Of a stretch of DNA of 41,803 nucleotides, positions 30,651-38,840 are shown in pieces. The notes beneath the pieces are model-generated. The model had not been told where the DNA came from. It ran no database searches and saw nothing but the letters and a program-made list of their open reading frames with translations. The position numbers were made by a program, and so were the translations under genes. How positions within the stretch are numbered: the first letter of the stretch is position 1; the number at the start of each line of letters is the position of its first letter. The DNA is from Actinomycetota bacterium (GTDB lineage Bacteria > Actinomycetota > Actinomycetes > Actinomycetales > Microbacteriaceae), in NCBI GenBank assembly GCA_018268435.1, contig JAFDWP010000085.1:1-41803 (forward strand). The letters are read 5' to 3'.

Positions 30651-31115
30651 ATGACCTCCACCGCAGACCTGTACGACGAGCACGGCGACGCCCTGCAGTC
30701 GCTCGCCCTGCCGCTGCGCGATTTCGGGGGCCGCCTCGCCTTCGAGGGCCCGATCCGCACCGTGCGGTGCTTCCAGGACAACCAGCTCGTGAAGGACCTG
30801 CTCGGCACCGACGGCGGCGGGGCCGTGCTCGTGGTCGACGGATCCGGGTCCCTCGGCTCCGCGCTGATGGGCGACATGATCGCCGAGAGCGCCGTCGCGC
30901 ACGGCTGGGCGGGCGTCGTGATCCACGGCGCGATCCGCGACAGCGCCGCGATCGGCCGTCTTCCGCTCGGGGTCAAGGCGCTCGGCACGAATCCGCGCAA
31001 GAGCGCGAAGGCCGGATCGGGTGAGATCGACGCCGTGCTGCGCTTCGGCGACGTGGAGTTCCGCCCCGGGGCGCGGCTCTACGCCGACGAGGACGGCGTG
31101 CTCGTCGAGCGCTGA
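30651..31115 (+). CDS. rraA: RraA-family protein (RNase E inhibitor-like / oxo-acid aldolase fold)
   Basis: This 154-residue protein belongs to the RraA/4-hydroxy-4-methyl-2-oxoglutarate aldolase family. The phosphate/substrate loop GSGSLGSALMGDMIAESAVAHGWAG (about residues 65-89) and the Arg-Asp pair in VVIHGAIRDSAAIG (about 90-103) are present, and the length equals E. coli RraA. Members either bind RNase E as inhibitors or act as metal-dependent aldolases/decarboxylases. The GD...RD residues used for metal and substrate are kept, so catalysis cannot be excluded. It lies 71 bases after aceB, possibly cotranscribed. Confidence 0.88.
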   Translation: MTSTADLYDEHGDALQSLALPLRDFGGRLAFEGPIRTVRCFQDNQLVKDLLGTDGGGAVLVVDGSGSLGSALMGDMIAESAVAHGWAGVVIHGAIRDSAAIGRLPLGVKALGTNPRKSAKAGSGEIDAVLRFGDVEFRPGARLYADEDGVLVER

Positions 31116-31207
31116 GCCGCGCACGACGGCGGATCCCGTCGCGCATTGTCGCGGAATCGGGGCGGATGCCTCATGCGCGCCCGCACCGGGCGGATGAGAG
31201 TGGATCC

Positions 31208-31987
31208 ATGACCACCTCGACCACCCCCGAGTCCGCGGCCGCCCGAGCCTCGGACCAGCCGCACCTGCCCGACGGCGACGGCGAGCGGTTCACCGGGTTC
31301 GGCGTGCTCGCACTCCCCTTCCGCGGCGGGGACTGCCTCGCCCTGCGCGTGATGACGAAGACGAGCATCGGCCCCGGCTACCGCGCGGTGTGGCACCGCA
31401 CTCCCGCGGGCGCATGGCACATGTTCACGACGACGGATCCGGCGCACAGCTGCCCGCGCTACTTCAGCACGGCCGCGACGTACGAGCGTGTGCCGCAGAT
31501 CGCGCTGCGCTGGACGGGCCCCTGGACGCTGCGGGTGCGCGTCCCCGACGCCCTCGACTGGGAGCTCGTGCTGCGGGCGACGCCGGCCACGAGGGCGATG
31601 TCGACGCTCGGCTCCGCCCTCCCTGCGGCGGCGCGGCGCAGTGATCCGCTCCTCGGCGTGATGGGACCGATGTCGCGGCCGATGCTGCGCACGGGCCGGA
31701 TGCGGATGGTCGGCGCCGCGCCCAATCGGCAGCGCTTCCAGGTCGTGCCCACGCGGATCTGGCGCGTCGCGCAGAGCTCGGCCGTCGCCGCCGGGCGCGA
31801 CCTCGGACCGATCGGCCCCCTTCCGCAGCAGGCCGGGCTCGGCGGCTTCTGGATGCCGCAGCGCGGACTCTTCTACGTCGGCGATGCTCGCTTCAGCTCC
31901 TTCGATCCGGCGCTCCACGCGACCGTGGGCGCTCCCGGTGCGCCGCCCACGGCAGACGGTCTCGCCGAGGGCGCCCGACGACGCTGA
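31208..31987 (+). CDS. Uncharacterised protein coupled to HD-GYP/LuxR regulator
   Basis: This 259-residue protein has no family I recognise. A disordered, Thr/Ala-rich N-terminus (about 1-35) precedes a beta-rich body with FTGFGVLALPFRGGDCLALRV, GYRAVWHRTPAGAWHMFTTTD, and PRYFSTAATYERVPQIALRW. The tail is rich in Pro and Ala. Its look is that of a lipocalin-like or lipid-binding beta barrel, which is a guess. ATG at 31208 is preferred over an upstream start; GAGAGT lies 6 bases before it. Its stop shares a base with the next ATG (TGATG), so the two products are probably made together and may be functionally linked. Confidence 0.75.
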   Translation: MTTSTTPESAAARASDQPHLPDGDGERFTGFGVLALPFRGGDCLALRVMTKTSIGPGYRAVWHRTPAGAWHMFTTTDPAHSCPRYFSTAATYERVPQIALRWTGPWTLRVRVPDALDWELVLRATPATRAMSTLGSALPAAARRSDPLLGVMGPMSRPMLRTGRMRMVGAAPNRQRFQVVPTRIWRVAQSSAVAAGRDLGPIGPLPQQAGLGGFWMPQRGLFYVGDARFSSFDPALHATVGAPGAPPTADGLAEGARRR

Positions 31988-33594
31988 TGTCCCTGGCCCT
32001 GGTGGAGCGCAGCGCGGACAATGGAGCCGTGGGCGCGACAGCGGGTGCTCCGACGCGGGGCGAGATGATCGCGGCGGTCTCCGTCGCGATCGACCTCGGC
32101 CTCGGCCAGCCCGCGGAGCACATGATGCGGGCAGCCGTGCTGGCCGACCGGCTCGCCGCGCGGCTCGGCCTCGACGACGCCGGACGCGGCGCGGCGTATC
32201 AGGCGACGCTGCTCATGTGGATCGGCTGCACGGCCGATTCGCAGGAGTACGCGCGCTGGTTCGGCGACGACATCGCCGTGCGCGGCGCCTCGTACCTCGT
32301 GGACTGGTCGGGCCTGCCGTTCCTGCGCTTCCTCGTCGAGCACGTCGCCGAGGGACGTCCGCTCGCCCGACGCGCGACGACGCTCACCGAGCTGATGATC
32401 GATTCGCGCGGGCACCTCGGCGCGCTGCTGCACTCGCACTGCCTCTCGGCCGCGCTGCTGGCCGAGCGCCTGGGGCTGTCGCGCACCGTGCAGGATGCCG
32501 TCTCGACCGCGTTCGAGCGCTACGACGGCCGCGGTCTGCCGCAGGGCCTGTCCGGCGACGCGATCCCGATCGCGATGCGGATCGCGCAGCTCGCCGACAC
32601 GGCGGAGGTGCACGATCGGCTCGGCGGCGTCGACGCCGCCGTGACGATGGCGACTCGGCGGCGCGGCGGCCAGTTCGACCCGACGGTGGTCGACGCGCTC
32701 ACCGCCGATGCCGGCGCCCTGCTCGATCTGCCGCGCGGCGCGGAGGCCTGGGCGGCGGCCCTGGACTGCGCCCCGGACCGGGACGACGCGCTGCACGGGG
32801 CCGCGCTGGACGCCGCGGTCGCCGCGATCGGAGACTTCGCGGACCTGAAGTGCCCGTTCCTGCTCGGGCACTCCCGCGGCGTGGCCGAGGTCGTGTCCGC
32901 CGCCGCGCAGGCGATGGGGCTCGCCCCCGTGGATGCGGACGCGCTGCGCCGGGCGGCGCATCTGCACGACGTCGGCCGGCTGGGGGTGTCGAACCTGGTG
33001 TGGTCGAAGCAGGGCGCGCTCGATGACGGCGACTGGGAGCGGGTGCGCATGCATCCGTATCTCGGCGGCCGCGTGCTCACGCGCATCCCAGGGCTCGCGG
33101 CCGAGGCGGCCCTGGTGCGGGCGCACCACGAGCGCGTGGACGGCACCGGCTACCCCGCCGGCACGCCGGGCGCCGCCCTGACGCGCTCCGATCGCCTGCT
33201 CGCCGCCGCCGTCGCCTACCGCGCCGCGCGCGAGCCCCGACCCTATCGGGAGGCGCTCGATCCGGACGCGGCGATCGCCCGCCTGCACCACCGGGTCGCC
33301 GCCGGTCACCTCGACCCCGAGGCGGTCGCGGCGGTCGAGTCCGTGGCGGCGGCCTCGACCGGATCCCGCGCAGCTCGGCCGGCCCTCCCCGCGGGACTGA
33401 CCCCGCGGGAGGCCGAGATCCTGACCCTCGTCGCGCAGGGCCGCAGCAACCGCGAGATCGCGGTCGCGCTCACGCTGAGCGAGAAGACCGTGCGCAATCA
33501 CGTCGAGCACACCTACGCCAAGCTCGGCGTCGCGAACCGGGTCGGTGCGAGCCTGTTCGCGATCGACCACGGCTTCGTGGGTCGTTCCGCATGA
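31987..33594 (+). CDS. Tandem HD-GYP domain protein with LuxR DNA-binding domain
   Basis: This 535-residue protein joins two HD-type phosphohydrolase modules to a LuxR helix-turn-helix. Module 1 (about residues 25-260) keeps HSHCLSAALLAERLGL and a GYP-like ERYDGRGLPQGLSGD but lacks a clear HD pair. Module 2 (about 290-450) has HSRGVAEVV, HLHDVGRLGV and HHERVDGTGYP, so it retains the HD-GYP pattern (HDxGK with Arg for Lys). The C-terminus (471-525, LTPREAEILTLVAQGRSNREIAVALTLSEKTVRNHVE) is a standard LuxR/GerE domain. HD-GYP enzymes cut cyclic di-GMP or related signals; coupling one to DNA binding suggests a nucleotide-responsive regulator. Activity and ligand are unproven. ATG overlaps the preceding stop. 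Confidence 0.85.
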   Translation: MSLALVERSADNGAVGATAGAPTRGEMIAAVSVAIDLGLGQPAEHMMRAAVLADRLAARLGLDDAGRGAAYQATLLMWIGCTADSQEYARWFGDDIAVRGASYLVDWSGLPFLRFLVEHVAEGRPLARRATTLTELMIDSRGHLGALLHSHCLSAALLAERLGLSRTVQDAVSTAFERYDGRGLPQGLSGDAIPIAMRIAQLADTAEVHDRLGGVDAAVTMATRRRGGQFDPTVVDALTADAGALLDLPRGAEAWAAALDCAPDRDDALHGAALDAAVAAIGDFADLKCPFLLGHSRGVAEVVSAAAQAMGLAPVDADALRRAAHLHDVGRLGVSNLVWSKQGALDDGDWERVRMHPYLGGRVLTRIPGLAAEAALVRAHHERVDGTGYPAGTPGAALTRSDRLLAAAVAYRAAREPRPYREALDPDAAIARLHHRVAAGHLDPEAVAAVESVAAASTGSRAARPALPAGLTPREAEILTLVAQGRSNREIAVALTLSEKTVRNHVEHTYAKLGVANRVGASLFAIDHGFVGRSA

Positions 33595-33615
33595 CGCGGA
33601 GGAAGGAGCACGTCC

Positions 33616-34419
33616 ATGCGTCGAGCGTCCGCGACGACCCTCGCCGTCGTCGCCTACCTGTGCTTCCTGGCTGTGATGATCTGGGCGATCGCGTTCCTCG
33701 CCGACGTCGGACCCGGGACCGTCGTCGACCGCGGGGTCGCCGCAACACCGACGGCCGCGGTGGGGATCGACCTCCTGCTGCTCGCCGTGTTCGCGGTGCA
33801 TCACTCGGTGTTCGCACGACCCGCGGTCAAGCGCCGGTTCGCCCGCGTGACGCCGGCACGGATCGAGCGGGCGGTCTACGTGCTCACGGCGAGCGCACTG
33901 CTGGCCCTGGTGCTCTGGCAGTGGCGCCCGATCCCGGGGGTGATCTGGGACGTGCGGATCGAGCCCTGGCGTGCGCTGCTCTGGGTCCTCTTCGCCCTGG
34001 GCTGGGTGATCGCGATCAGCGCGACGTTCATGATCGACCATCTGGACTTCGTCGGGATCCGCCAGGCGTTCGCCGGCCGCCGCGGGGAATCGGCGTTCCA
34101 GGCTCGGTGGCTGTACGCGCTCGTGCGGCACCCGCTGATGCTGGGGCTGCTCGTGGCGTTCTGGGCGACGCCGGTGATGACCTGGGGCCACGCCCTGTTC
34201 GCCGCCGCATCCAGCATGTACATCGCGATCGGGATCCGCTTCGAGGAGCGCGACCTCCGCGCGGAGCTGGGCGAACCCTACCGGCGGTACGTCCGCACGA
34301 CGCCCGCCCTGGTGCCCTGGCGGCGCCCGCGTCGCGACGATCGTCGGTCCGCGCGGGGCGAGGCGACGGGACACGACCCGGCCCGCCCTGTGCCCGGCCC
34401 GCCTACGCTGGAGGCATGA
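33616..34419 (+). CDS. MddA/NnrU-like isoprenylcysteine methyltransferase-family membrane protein
   Basis: This 267-residue membrane protein has about six hydrophobic helices. The C-terminal half shows the ICMT/NnrU-like pattern RHPLMLGLLVAFWATPVMTWGHALFAAA...GIRFEERDLRAELGEPYRRYV (about residues 170-233), close to the MddA methanethiol S-methyltransferase family, which makes dimethyl sulfide. HHSVFARPAVKRRF (about 62-75) is also typical of that group. A basic, disordered tail follows. ATG at 33616 has a GGAGGAAGGAG site, 21 bases after the LuxR gene, so it is likely in the same operon. Methyltransferase class is likely; the substrate is not certain. Confidence 0.75.
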   Translation: MRRASATTLAVVAYLCFLAVMIWAIAFLADVGPGTVVDRGVAATPTAAVGIDLLLLAVFAVHHSVFARPAVKRRFARVTPARIERAVYVLTASALLALVLWQWRPIPGVIWDVRIEPWRALLWVLFALGWVIAISATFMIDHLDFVGIRQAFAGRRGESAFQARWLYALVRHPLMLGLLVAFWATPVMTWGHALFAAASSMYIAIGIRFEERDLRAELGEPYRRYVRTTPALVPWRRPRRDDRRSARGEATGHDPARPVPGPPTLEA

Positions 34420-34865
34420 GCGATCCCTCCGCCCGGCGCGCCCTGTTCGAGGGCCTCGCCGACGAGTTCCTCCGCGACTACCCGCGCGGCGCCCGCATCC
34501 TCGCGGTGGCGAGCCCGGATGCGCCGCGTTCCGCGGACGCCGCCGAGAGCCTCCGCAAGGTGCTCGCCGCACGCGGCGTCGACGCCCGGGTCACCACCCA
34601 GGACGGACGCGGCGAGGACGCCTTGCGGACCGAGGTCGTGGCGCCGTTCCGGGGCGCCGCGGCGGACGCGGTGCTGATCGTGTCCGGCACGACGAGCCTG
34701 CTCGCCGAGCGCACCCGGGGCCTCTGGCACTACTCCGTGTGGCTGATCACCGGCGACGGGGTCCCGCACACCGCCGCCACCGCGCTCGTCGACGCGACGG
34801 ATCCGGATGCCCCCACCCGGCGCCTGGCCGACTACTGCGCCGTGCCGCCGTCCTTCCTGACCTGA
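34416..34865 (+). CDS. Uncharacterised small protein
   Basis: This 149-residue alpha/beta-looking protein has a strand-loop start (GARILAVASPDAPRSADAAESLRKVL, about residues 25-50) and an Ala-rich body containing FRGAAADAVLIVSGTTSLLAERTRGLWHYSVWLITG. I cannot name a family; it resembles a small nucleotide-kinase-like domain without a recognisable P-loop. The ATG overlaps the preceding stop by 4 bases (ATGA), and TACGCT also lies 6 bases upstream, so it may have both coupled and leaderless expression. Confidence 0.7.
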   Translation: MSDPSARRALFEGLADEFLRDYPRGARILAVASPDAPRSADAAESLRKVLAARGVDARVTTQDGRGEDALRTEVVAPFRGAAADAVLIVSGTTSLLAERTRGLWHYSVWLITGDGVPHTAATALVDATDPDAPTRRLADYCAVPPSFLT

Positions 34866-34973
34866 GCGGGCCCGGCTGCGCCGCGGGATGATGTTCGCCC
34901 TGGCGGACAAACGGCCTCTCGCCTTGTACGTCACGGCCATTCCCGGCGTCGGGGTGCCGAGTACGCTGGGAGC

Positions 34974-36176
34974 GTGACCGAACGCGCACCTCTCTCCCGC
35001 AAACTCTCCGCCATCGCCGAGTCCGCCACGCTGAAGGTGGACGCCAAGGCCAAGGCCCTCAAGGCCGAGGGCAAGCCCGTCGTCTCGTACGCCGCGGGCG
35101 AGCCCGACTTCGCCACGCCGCAGTTCATCGTGGATGCGGCGGCCGAGGCCCTCGCGAACCCGGCCAACTACCGTTACACCCCCGCCGCGGGCCTGCCCGA
35201 GCTGCGCGAGGCCATCGCCGCGAAGACGCTGCGCGACTCCGGCCTCGAGGTATCGCCCTCGCAGGTCATCGTCACCAACGGCGGCAAGCAGTCGGTGTAC
35301 CAGGCGTTCCAGGCCGTGGTGAACCCCGGCGACGAGGTGCTGCTGCCCGCGCCGTACTGGACCACCTACCCCGAGGCGATCCGCCTCGCCGACGGCGTCC
35401 CGGTCGAGGTGTTCGCCGGTGCCGACCAGGAGTACAAGGTCACGGTCGACCAGCTCGAGGCCGCCCGCACCGACCGCACGACCGTGCTCGTGTTCGTGTC
35501 GCCGTCCAACCCGACCGGATCCGTCTACTCCCCCGAGGAGACCGCGGCGATCGCGGCCTGGGCGCTCGAGCACGGGATCTGGATCATCTCGGACGAGATC
35601 TACCAGAACCTCACCTACGAGGGCGTCAAGGCCACCTCCGTCGTCGAGGCCGTGCCCGAGGTCGCCGGTCAGACCATCCTCGTCAACGGCGTCGCGAAGA
35701 CGTACGCGATGACCGGATGGCGCGTGGGCTGGATGGTCGGCCCCGCCGACGCGATCAAGATCGCCGGCAACCTGCAGTCGCACCTCACCAGCAACGTGAA
35801 CAACGTCGCGCAGCGTGCCGCAGTCGCCGCCCTGAACGGTCCGCAGACCGAGGCCGAGCAGATGCGCGAGGCGTTCGACCGCCGCCGCAAGCTGATCGTG
35901 TCGGAGCTGTCCAAGATCGACGGCCTCGTCGTGCCGAACCCCACCGGCGCGTTCTACGTGTACCCCGACGTGCAGGGCCTGCTCGGGCGCACCTGGGGCG
36001 GCGTGACCCCCACCACCTCGCTCGAGCTCGCCGACCTCATCCTCGACCAGGCCGAGGTCGCCGTGGTCCCGGGCGAGGCCTTCGGCCCGTCCGGCTACAT
36101 CCGGATGTCGTACGCGCTCGGCGACGACCAGCTGCTCGAGGGCGTGCAGCGCCTGCAGCGCCTGTTCGCCTCCTGA
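34974..36176 (+). CDS. aspC: Aspartate aminotransferase-like PLP aminotransferase
   Basis: This 400-residue class I aminotransferase shows [53 protein letters not shown], the Asn in [14 protein letters not shown], the Asp/Tyr in [12 protein letters not shown], the PLP-lysine in [17 protein letters not shown] and the substrate Arg in GYIRMSYA. It is the actinobacterial aspC gene that normally lies beside secE-nusG. The start is GTG at 34974, with TACGCT (34962-34967) exactly 6 bases upstream and no ribosome site, so it is probably leaderless. Substrate specificity (aspartate versus other amino acids) is inferred from family and position. Confidence 0.92.
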   Translation: MTERAPLSRKLSAIAESATLKVDAKAKALKAEGKPVVSYAAGEPDFATPQFIVDAAAEALANPANYRYTPAAGLPELREAIAAKTLRDSGLEVSPSQVIVTNGGKQSVYQAFQAVVNPGDEVLLPAPYWTTYPEAIRLADGVPVEVFAGADQEYKVTVDQLEAARTDRTTVLVFVSPSNPTGSVYSPEETAAIAAWALEHGIWIISDEIYQNLTYEGVKATSVVEAVPEVAGQTILVNGVAKTYAMTGWRVGWMVGPADAIKIAGNLQSHLTSNVNNVAQRAAVAALNGPQTEAEQMREAFDRRRKLIVSELSKIDGLVVPNPTGAFYVYPDVQGLLGRTWGGVTPTTSLELADLILDQAEVAVVPGEAFGPSGYIRMSYALGDDQLLEGVQRLQRLFAS

Positions 36177-36192
36177 GCCGCGCCCGCCCTTC

Positions 36193-36276
36193 CGCCGACA
36201 CCCCCTCGCAGCGTCGAAACCCCTCCTGAACTACGCGATTCAGGGGAGGTTTCGGCGGCCAGAGGGGGTGTCGGCG
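36193..36276. repeat. 84-bp symmetric palindromic element downstream of aspC
   Basis: A 15-bp outer arm (36193-36207, CGCCGACACCCCCTC) pairs perfectly with 36262-36276. Inside, after exactly 7 unpaired bases on each side, a 16-bp arm (36215-36230) pairs with 36239-36254 with two mismatches around an 8-base loop. It lies between two converging genes, so it could serve as a terminator, but its length and symmetry resemble a REP/BIME-like dispersed palindrome. Confidence 0.8.
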
Positions 36277-36321
36277 TTTCGCCGGGGGGCGCTGCTCGGC
36301 GCGGCGCAGGCCGCCGGCGGG

Positions 36322-36720
36322 TCAGTCCTCGTAGCCGACGAGCCAGCGCACGCCGAAGCGGTCCACGAGGGTGCCGTCGTGCGCACCCCACGGCCGCTCC
36401 TGCAGCGGGTCGATCACGCGACCGCCGTCGCCGAGCCACGCGAACCAGCGCGTGAGCGTCTCCGGATCCGCCGTGCCGAGCAGCGAGAAGAACATGCCGT
36501 TCATGTGCACGGCGTCCTCGTCCGGTGCGGCATCCGCGGCGGCCAGCTCGACCGGGCCGCGGAGGAGCATGCCGTGCGCGATCGCGTCGCCCGGGCCGTC
36601 CGCCCGCCCGAACTCGGCGTAGGTGTGCATCACGACCTCTCCGCCGAAGATCGCCTGGTAGAACGGCAGCGCATCCGCCGCGGTCCCGGGGAACAGGAGG
36701 TAGGGCACGAGTCCGGTCAT
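36322..36720 (-). CDS. VOC-family protein (PhnB-like)
   Basis: This 132-residue protein is a PhnB/YjdN-like VOC protein: LVPYLLFPGTAADALPFYQAIFGGEVVMHTYAEF at the start and RVIDPLQERPWGAHDGTLVDRFGVRWLVG at the end. Such proteins are often single-domain metal-binding or vestigial enzymes; no substrate is known. ATG at 36720 has TACGCT exactly 6 bases upstream and no ribosome site, so it is likely leaderless. It lies between aspC and murB on the murB strand but is separated by 73 bases from murB. Confidence 0.85.
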   Translation of the reverse strand: MTGLVPYLLFPGTAADALPFYQAIFGGEVVMHTYAEFGRADGPGDAIAHGMLLRGPVELAAADAAPDEDAVHMNGMFFSLLGTADPETLTRWFAWLGDGGRVIDPLQERPWGAHDGTLVDRFGVRWLVGYED

Positions 36721-36793
36721 CCTGCGAGCGTACGCCCGGGCGCTGCAGGATCCCGAAGACAGGTCGCGGCAGGCGTCCGTGAGCGCCCGAGGG

Positions 36794-37930
36794 TCAGAGC
36801 TCGACGTCGACGAGCACCGGCTCGGGCTGCAGCAGCAGACCGAACTCGGAATGCACCCGGCTCTGGATGAACCGGGCGAGCTCGGCGATCTCCCCCGCCG
36901 TCGCGCCGCCGCGGTTCGTGAGCGCGAGCGCATGCTTCGTGGAGACCCCCGCGCGCGACCGCGGCAGCGTGAAGCCCTTGCGGATGCCGGCGTGCTCGAT
37001 CAGCCACGCGGCGCTCACCTTCACGTCGCTGGGCGGCGTCTCGGGCCGCGGCGCGAGGCCGTAGTACGAGTCCAGCGGGATCACCGTGACCGTGTCGAGG
37101 TCGGGCGTGACGGGCCAGCGCGGGCACTCCGCGGGCAGCGTGCGGGCCACCGACTCCGGGACGATCGCGTTCTGGAAGAAGGATCCGGCGCCATGCGTGT
37201 CCGGATCCGCGGGGTCGAACAGCATCCCCTTCGCGGCACGGGTGGCCAGGATCCGCTCGCGCACCCAGGCCAGGGGTACCGGGTCGTCGCTCGTGAGCTG
37301 CAGGGCGCGGCGCAGCTGCTCGCCGCGCACGACCCGTCCCGCATCGCCCGTGACGGCGAGGTCGAGCGTGACCGACAGGATCACGGCGCGGCGCTCGGCG
37401 ACGGACCCGTAGTGATGCTTGAGCACGGAGGTGCGGAAGCCCAGGCCGAGCTCGGCCGCAGGCGTGGTGACCGCCTCGCCGGCGCGCTCGTCCAGGAGCT
37501 CGACCTCGACGAGGGTCTCCTGGATCTCCTGCCCGTACGCGCCGACGTTCTGCACAGGGGCGGCGCCGACCGTACCGGGGATCCCCGACATGGCCTCGAT
37601 GCCCGCGTAGCCGCGCTCGACCGCGTACGCGACCAGCGCGTCCCAGTCGTGCCCGGCCTGCGCGCGCAGTCGGATCCGTCCGGGGTGCGGGGACGGCAGC
37701 TCCTCGATGCCGCTCGTGCGGATCCGGATCACGGTGCCGTCGAAGGCGACGTCCCCGGCGAAGAGGTTCGACCCGCCGCCCAGCACGAACCAGTCGTCGC
37801 CGGTGGCCCATACCTCGTGCAGGGCCGCGATGAGCTCGTCCTCCGTGGTCGCGTCGACCATTCGCGCGGGGGCGGCGCCGGTCTGCAGCGTGGTCAGCTC
37901 GGCGAGGCGGATCGGTGCGATCTGGGTCAT
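36794..37930 (-). CDS. murB: UDP-N-acetylenolpyruvoylglucosamine reductase
   Basis: This 378-residue FAD enzyme reduces UDP-GlcNAc-enolpyruvate to UDP-MurNAc, using NADPH, in peptidoglycan precursor synthesis. Visible are the FAD segment DDWFVLGGGSNLFAGDVAFDG, IEAMSGIPGTVGAAPVQNVGAYGQEI, the catalytic Ser in GAGSFFQNAIVP (about residues 245-256) and the final Glu in LLLQPEPVLVDVEL. It is a type I MurB (with the long C-terminal insertion), longer than E. coli MurB (342). ATG at 37930 lies one base after the hadB stop, so hadA-hadB-murB form one operon. Confidence 0.94.
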   Translation of the reverse strand: MTQIAPIRLAELTTLQTGAAPARMVDATTEDELIAALHEVWATGDDWFVLGGGSNLFAGDVAFDGTVIRIRTSGIEELPSPHPGRIRLRAQAGHDWDALVAYAVERGYAGIEAMSGIPGTVGAAPVQNVGAYGQEIQETLVEVELLDERAGEAVTTPAAELGLGFRTSVLKHHYGSVAERRAVILSVTLDLAVTGDAGRVVRGEQLRRALQLTSDDPVPLAWVRERILATRAAKGMLFDPADPDTHGAGSFFQNAIVPESVARTLPAECPRWPVTPDLDTVTVIPLDSYYGLAPRPETPPSDVKVSAAWLIEHAGIRKGFTLPRSRAGVSTKHALALTNRGGATAGEIAELARFIQSRVHSEFGLLLQPEPVLVDVEL

Positions 37931-37931
37931 G

Positions 37932-38333
37932 TCAGAGCGAGTCCGCCGCGACGCGCAGCTGGGCCTTCACGAGCACCGTGGTGTCGGCGTGCCGGACGAG
38001 CAGGTCGATGCGCACGGCGGCCTCGTCGACCGCGCCGACCTTGGCGGTGACGGCGACGTCGGCGCCGGCCTGCGGGTCCACGACCACGGGGCGGGCGAAG
38101 CGCACGCCGTAGTCGAGGATGCGCGCGGTTCCGGGCAGCGCCGCGATCGCGACGGACGAGGCGACGCCCATCGTGAGCATGCCGTGCGCGAGCACACCGG
38201 GCAGGCCGACCTCGGCCGCCACGTCGTCGCGGTAGTGGATCGGGTTGAAGTCGCCGGATGCGCCGGCGTAGCGCACGAGCGACTCGCGCGTGAGGTGCAC
38301 GGTGCGCTCGGCGATGATGTCTCCGACGTTCAC
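37932..38333 (-). CDS. hadB: MaoC-like (3R)-hydroxyacyl dehydratase subunit
   Basis: This 133-residue single hot-dog protein carries the hydratase-2 motif YAGASGDFNPIHYRD (about residues 22-36), with the catalytic Asp and His, and the AHGMLTMGVASS helix. It resembles mycobacterial HadB, the catalytic subunit of the FAS-II dehydratase. In this non-mycolate genus a role in other acyl-chain dehydration is likely. ATG at 38333 overlaps the hadA stop by 4 bases (ATGA), as expected for partner subunits. Confidence 0.9.
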   Translation of the reverse strand: MNVGDIIAERTVHLTRESLVRYAGASGDFNPIHYRDDVAAEVGLPGVLAHGMLTMGVASSVAIAALPGTARILDYGVRFARPVVVDPQAGADVAVTAKVGAVDEAAVRIDLLVRHADTTVLVKAQLRVAADSL

Positions 38334-38794
38334 GCGGCGGCCTCCTCGGCGGGGGCGTCGCTGACGAGCAGGACGCTGGTGGCGGTGACGACGTGCGCGC
38401 CGTCGGCGTCGCGGATCTCGGCGTCGCTCGTGATCATCGCGGCCGGCCCCATCGCACGGATCCCGGTGACGGTGAGCTGTGCGGTGAGCTCATCGCCCGC
38501 CAGGATCGGGCGCGTGTAGGCGAAGCGCTGCTCGGCGTGGATCGTGCGGCTGAGCACGATCCCGGAGTCCTCCAGGCCCAGCAGCTGTTGCAGCGTGAGG
38601 TCCTGGATGACCATCGCGAACGTGGGCGGCGCGACCACGTCGGCGAAGCCGAGCGCCTGGGCCGCGGCCACGTCGGTGTGCTGAGGGGCGTCGGCGAACA
38701 CGGCGCGGGCGAACTCGCGCACCTTCTCGCGGCCGACCAGGTATGCGGGCGTCGGCGGGAACTCCCGGCCGACCAGTTCAGGATTCACGGGCAC
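38330..38794 (-). CDS. hadA: HadA-like FAS1-type dehydratase partner subunit
   Basis: This 154-residue hot-dog protein, with NPELVGREFPPTPAYLVGREKVREFARAVF at its start and VAPPTFAMVIQDLTLQQLLGLED in the centre, matches HadA/FAS1-like dehydratase N-terminal domains. It lacks the full D-x-N-P-I-H motif and supplies substrate binding to HadB. The start is GTG at 38794, with TAGGAT exactly 6 bases upstream, predicting a leaderless transcript for hadA-hadB-murB. A GTG two codons later would also be possible. Confidence 0.88.
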   Translation of the reverse strand: MPVNPELVGREFPPTPAYLVGREKVREFARAVFADAPQHTDVAAAQALGFADVVAPPTFAMVIQDLTLQQLLGLEDSGIVLSRTIHAEQRFAYTRPILAGDELTAQLTVTGIRAMGPAAMITSDAEIRDADGAHVVTATSVLLVSDAPAEEAAA

Positions 38795-38840
38795 CCCTCG
38801 ATCCTACCGAGCGGTGTCCGCGGCCCGCCGAAGCGGTCGG

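Noticed and set aside
31873-34572. An 899-codon minus-strand open frame
   Set aside because: It covers well supported plus-strand genes (HD-GYP/LuxR, MddA-like), and its product is low complexity without domains.
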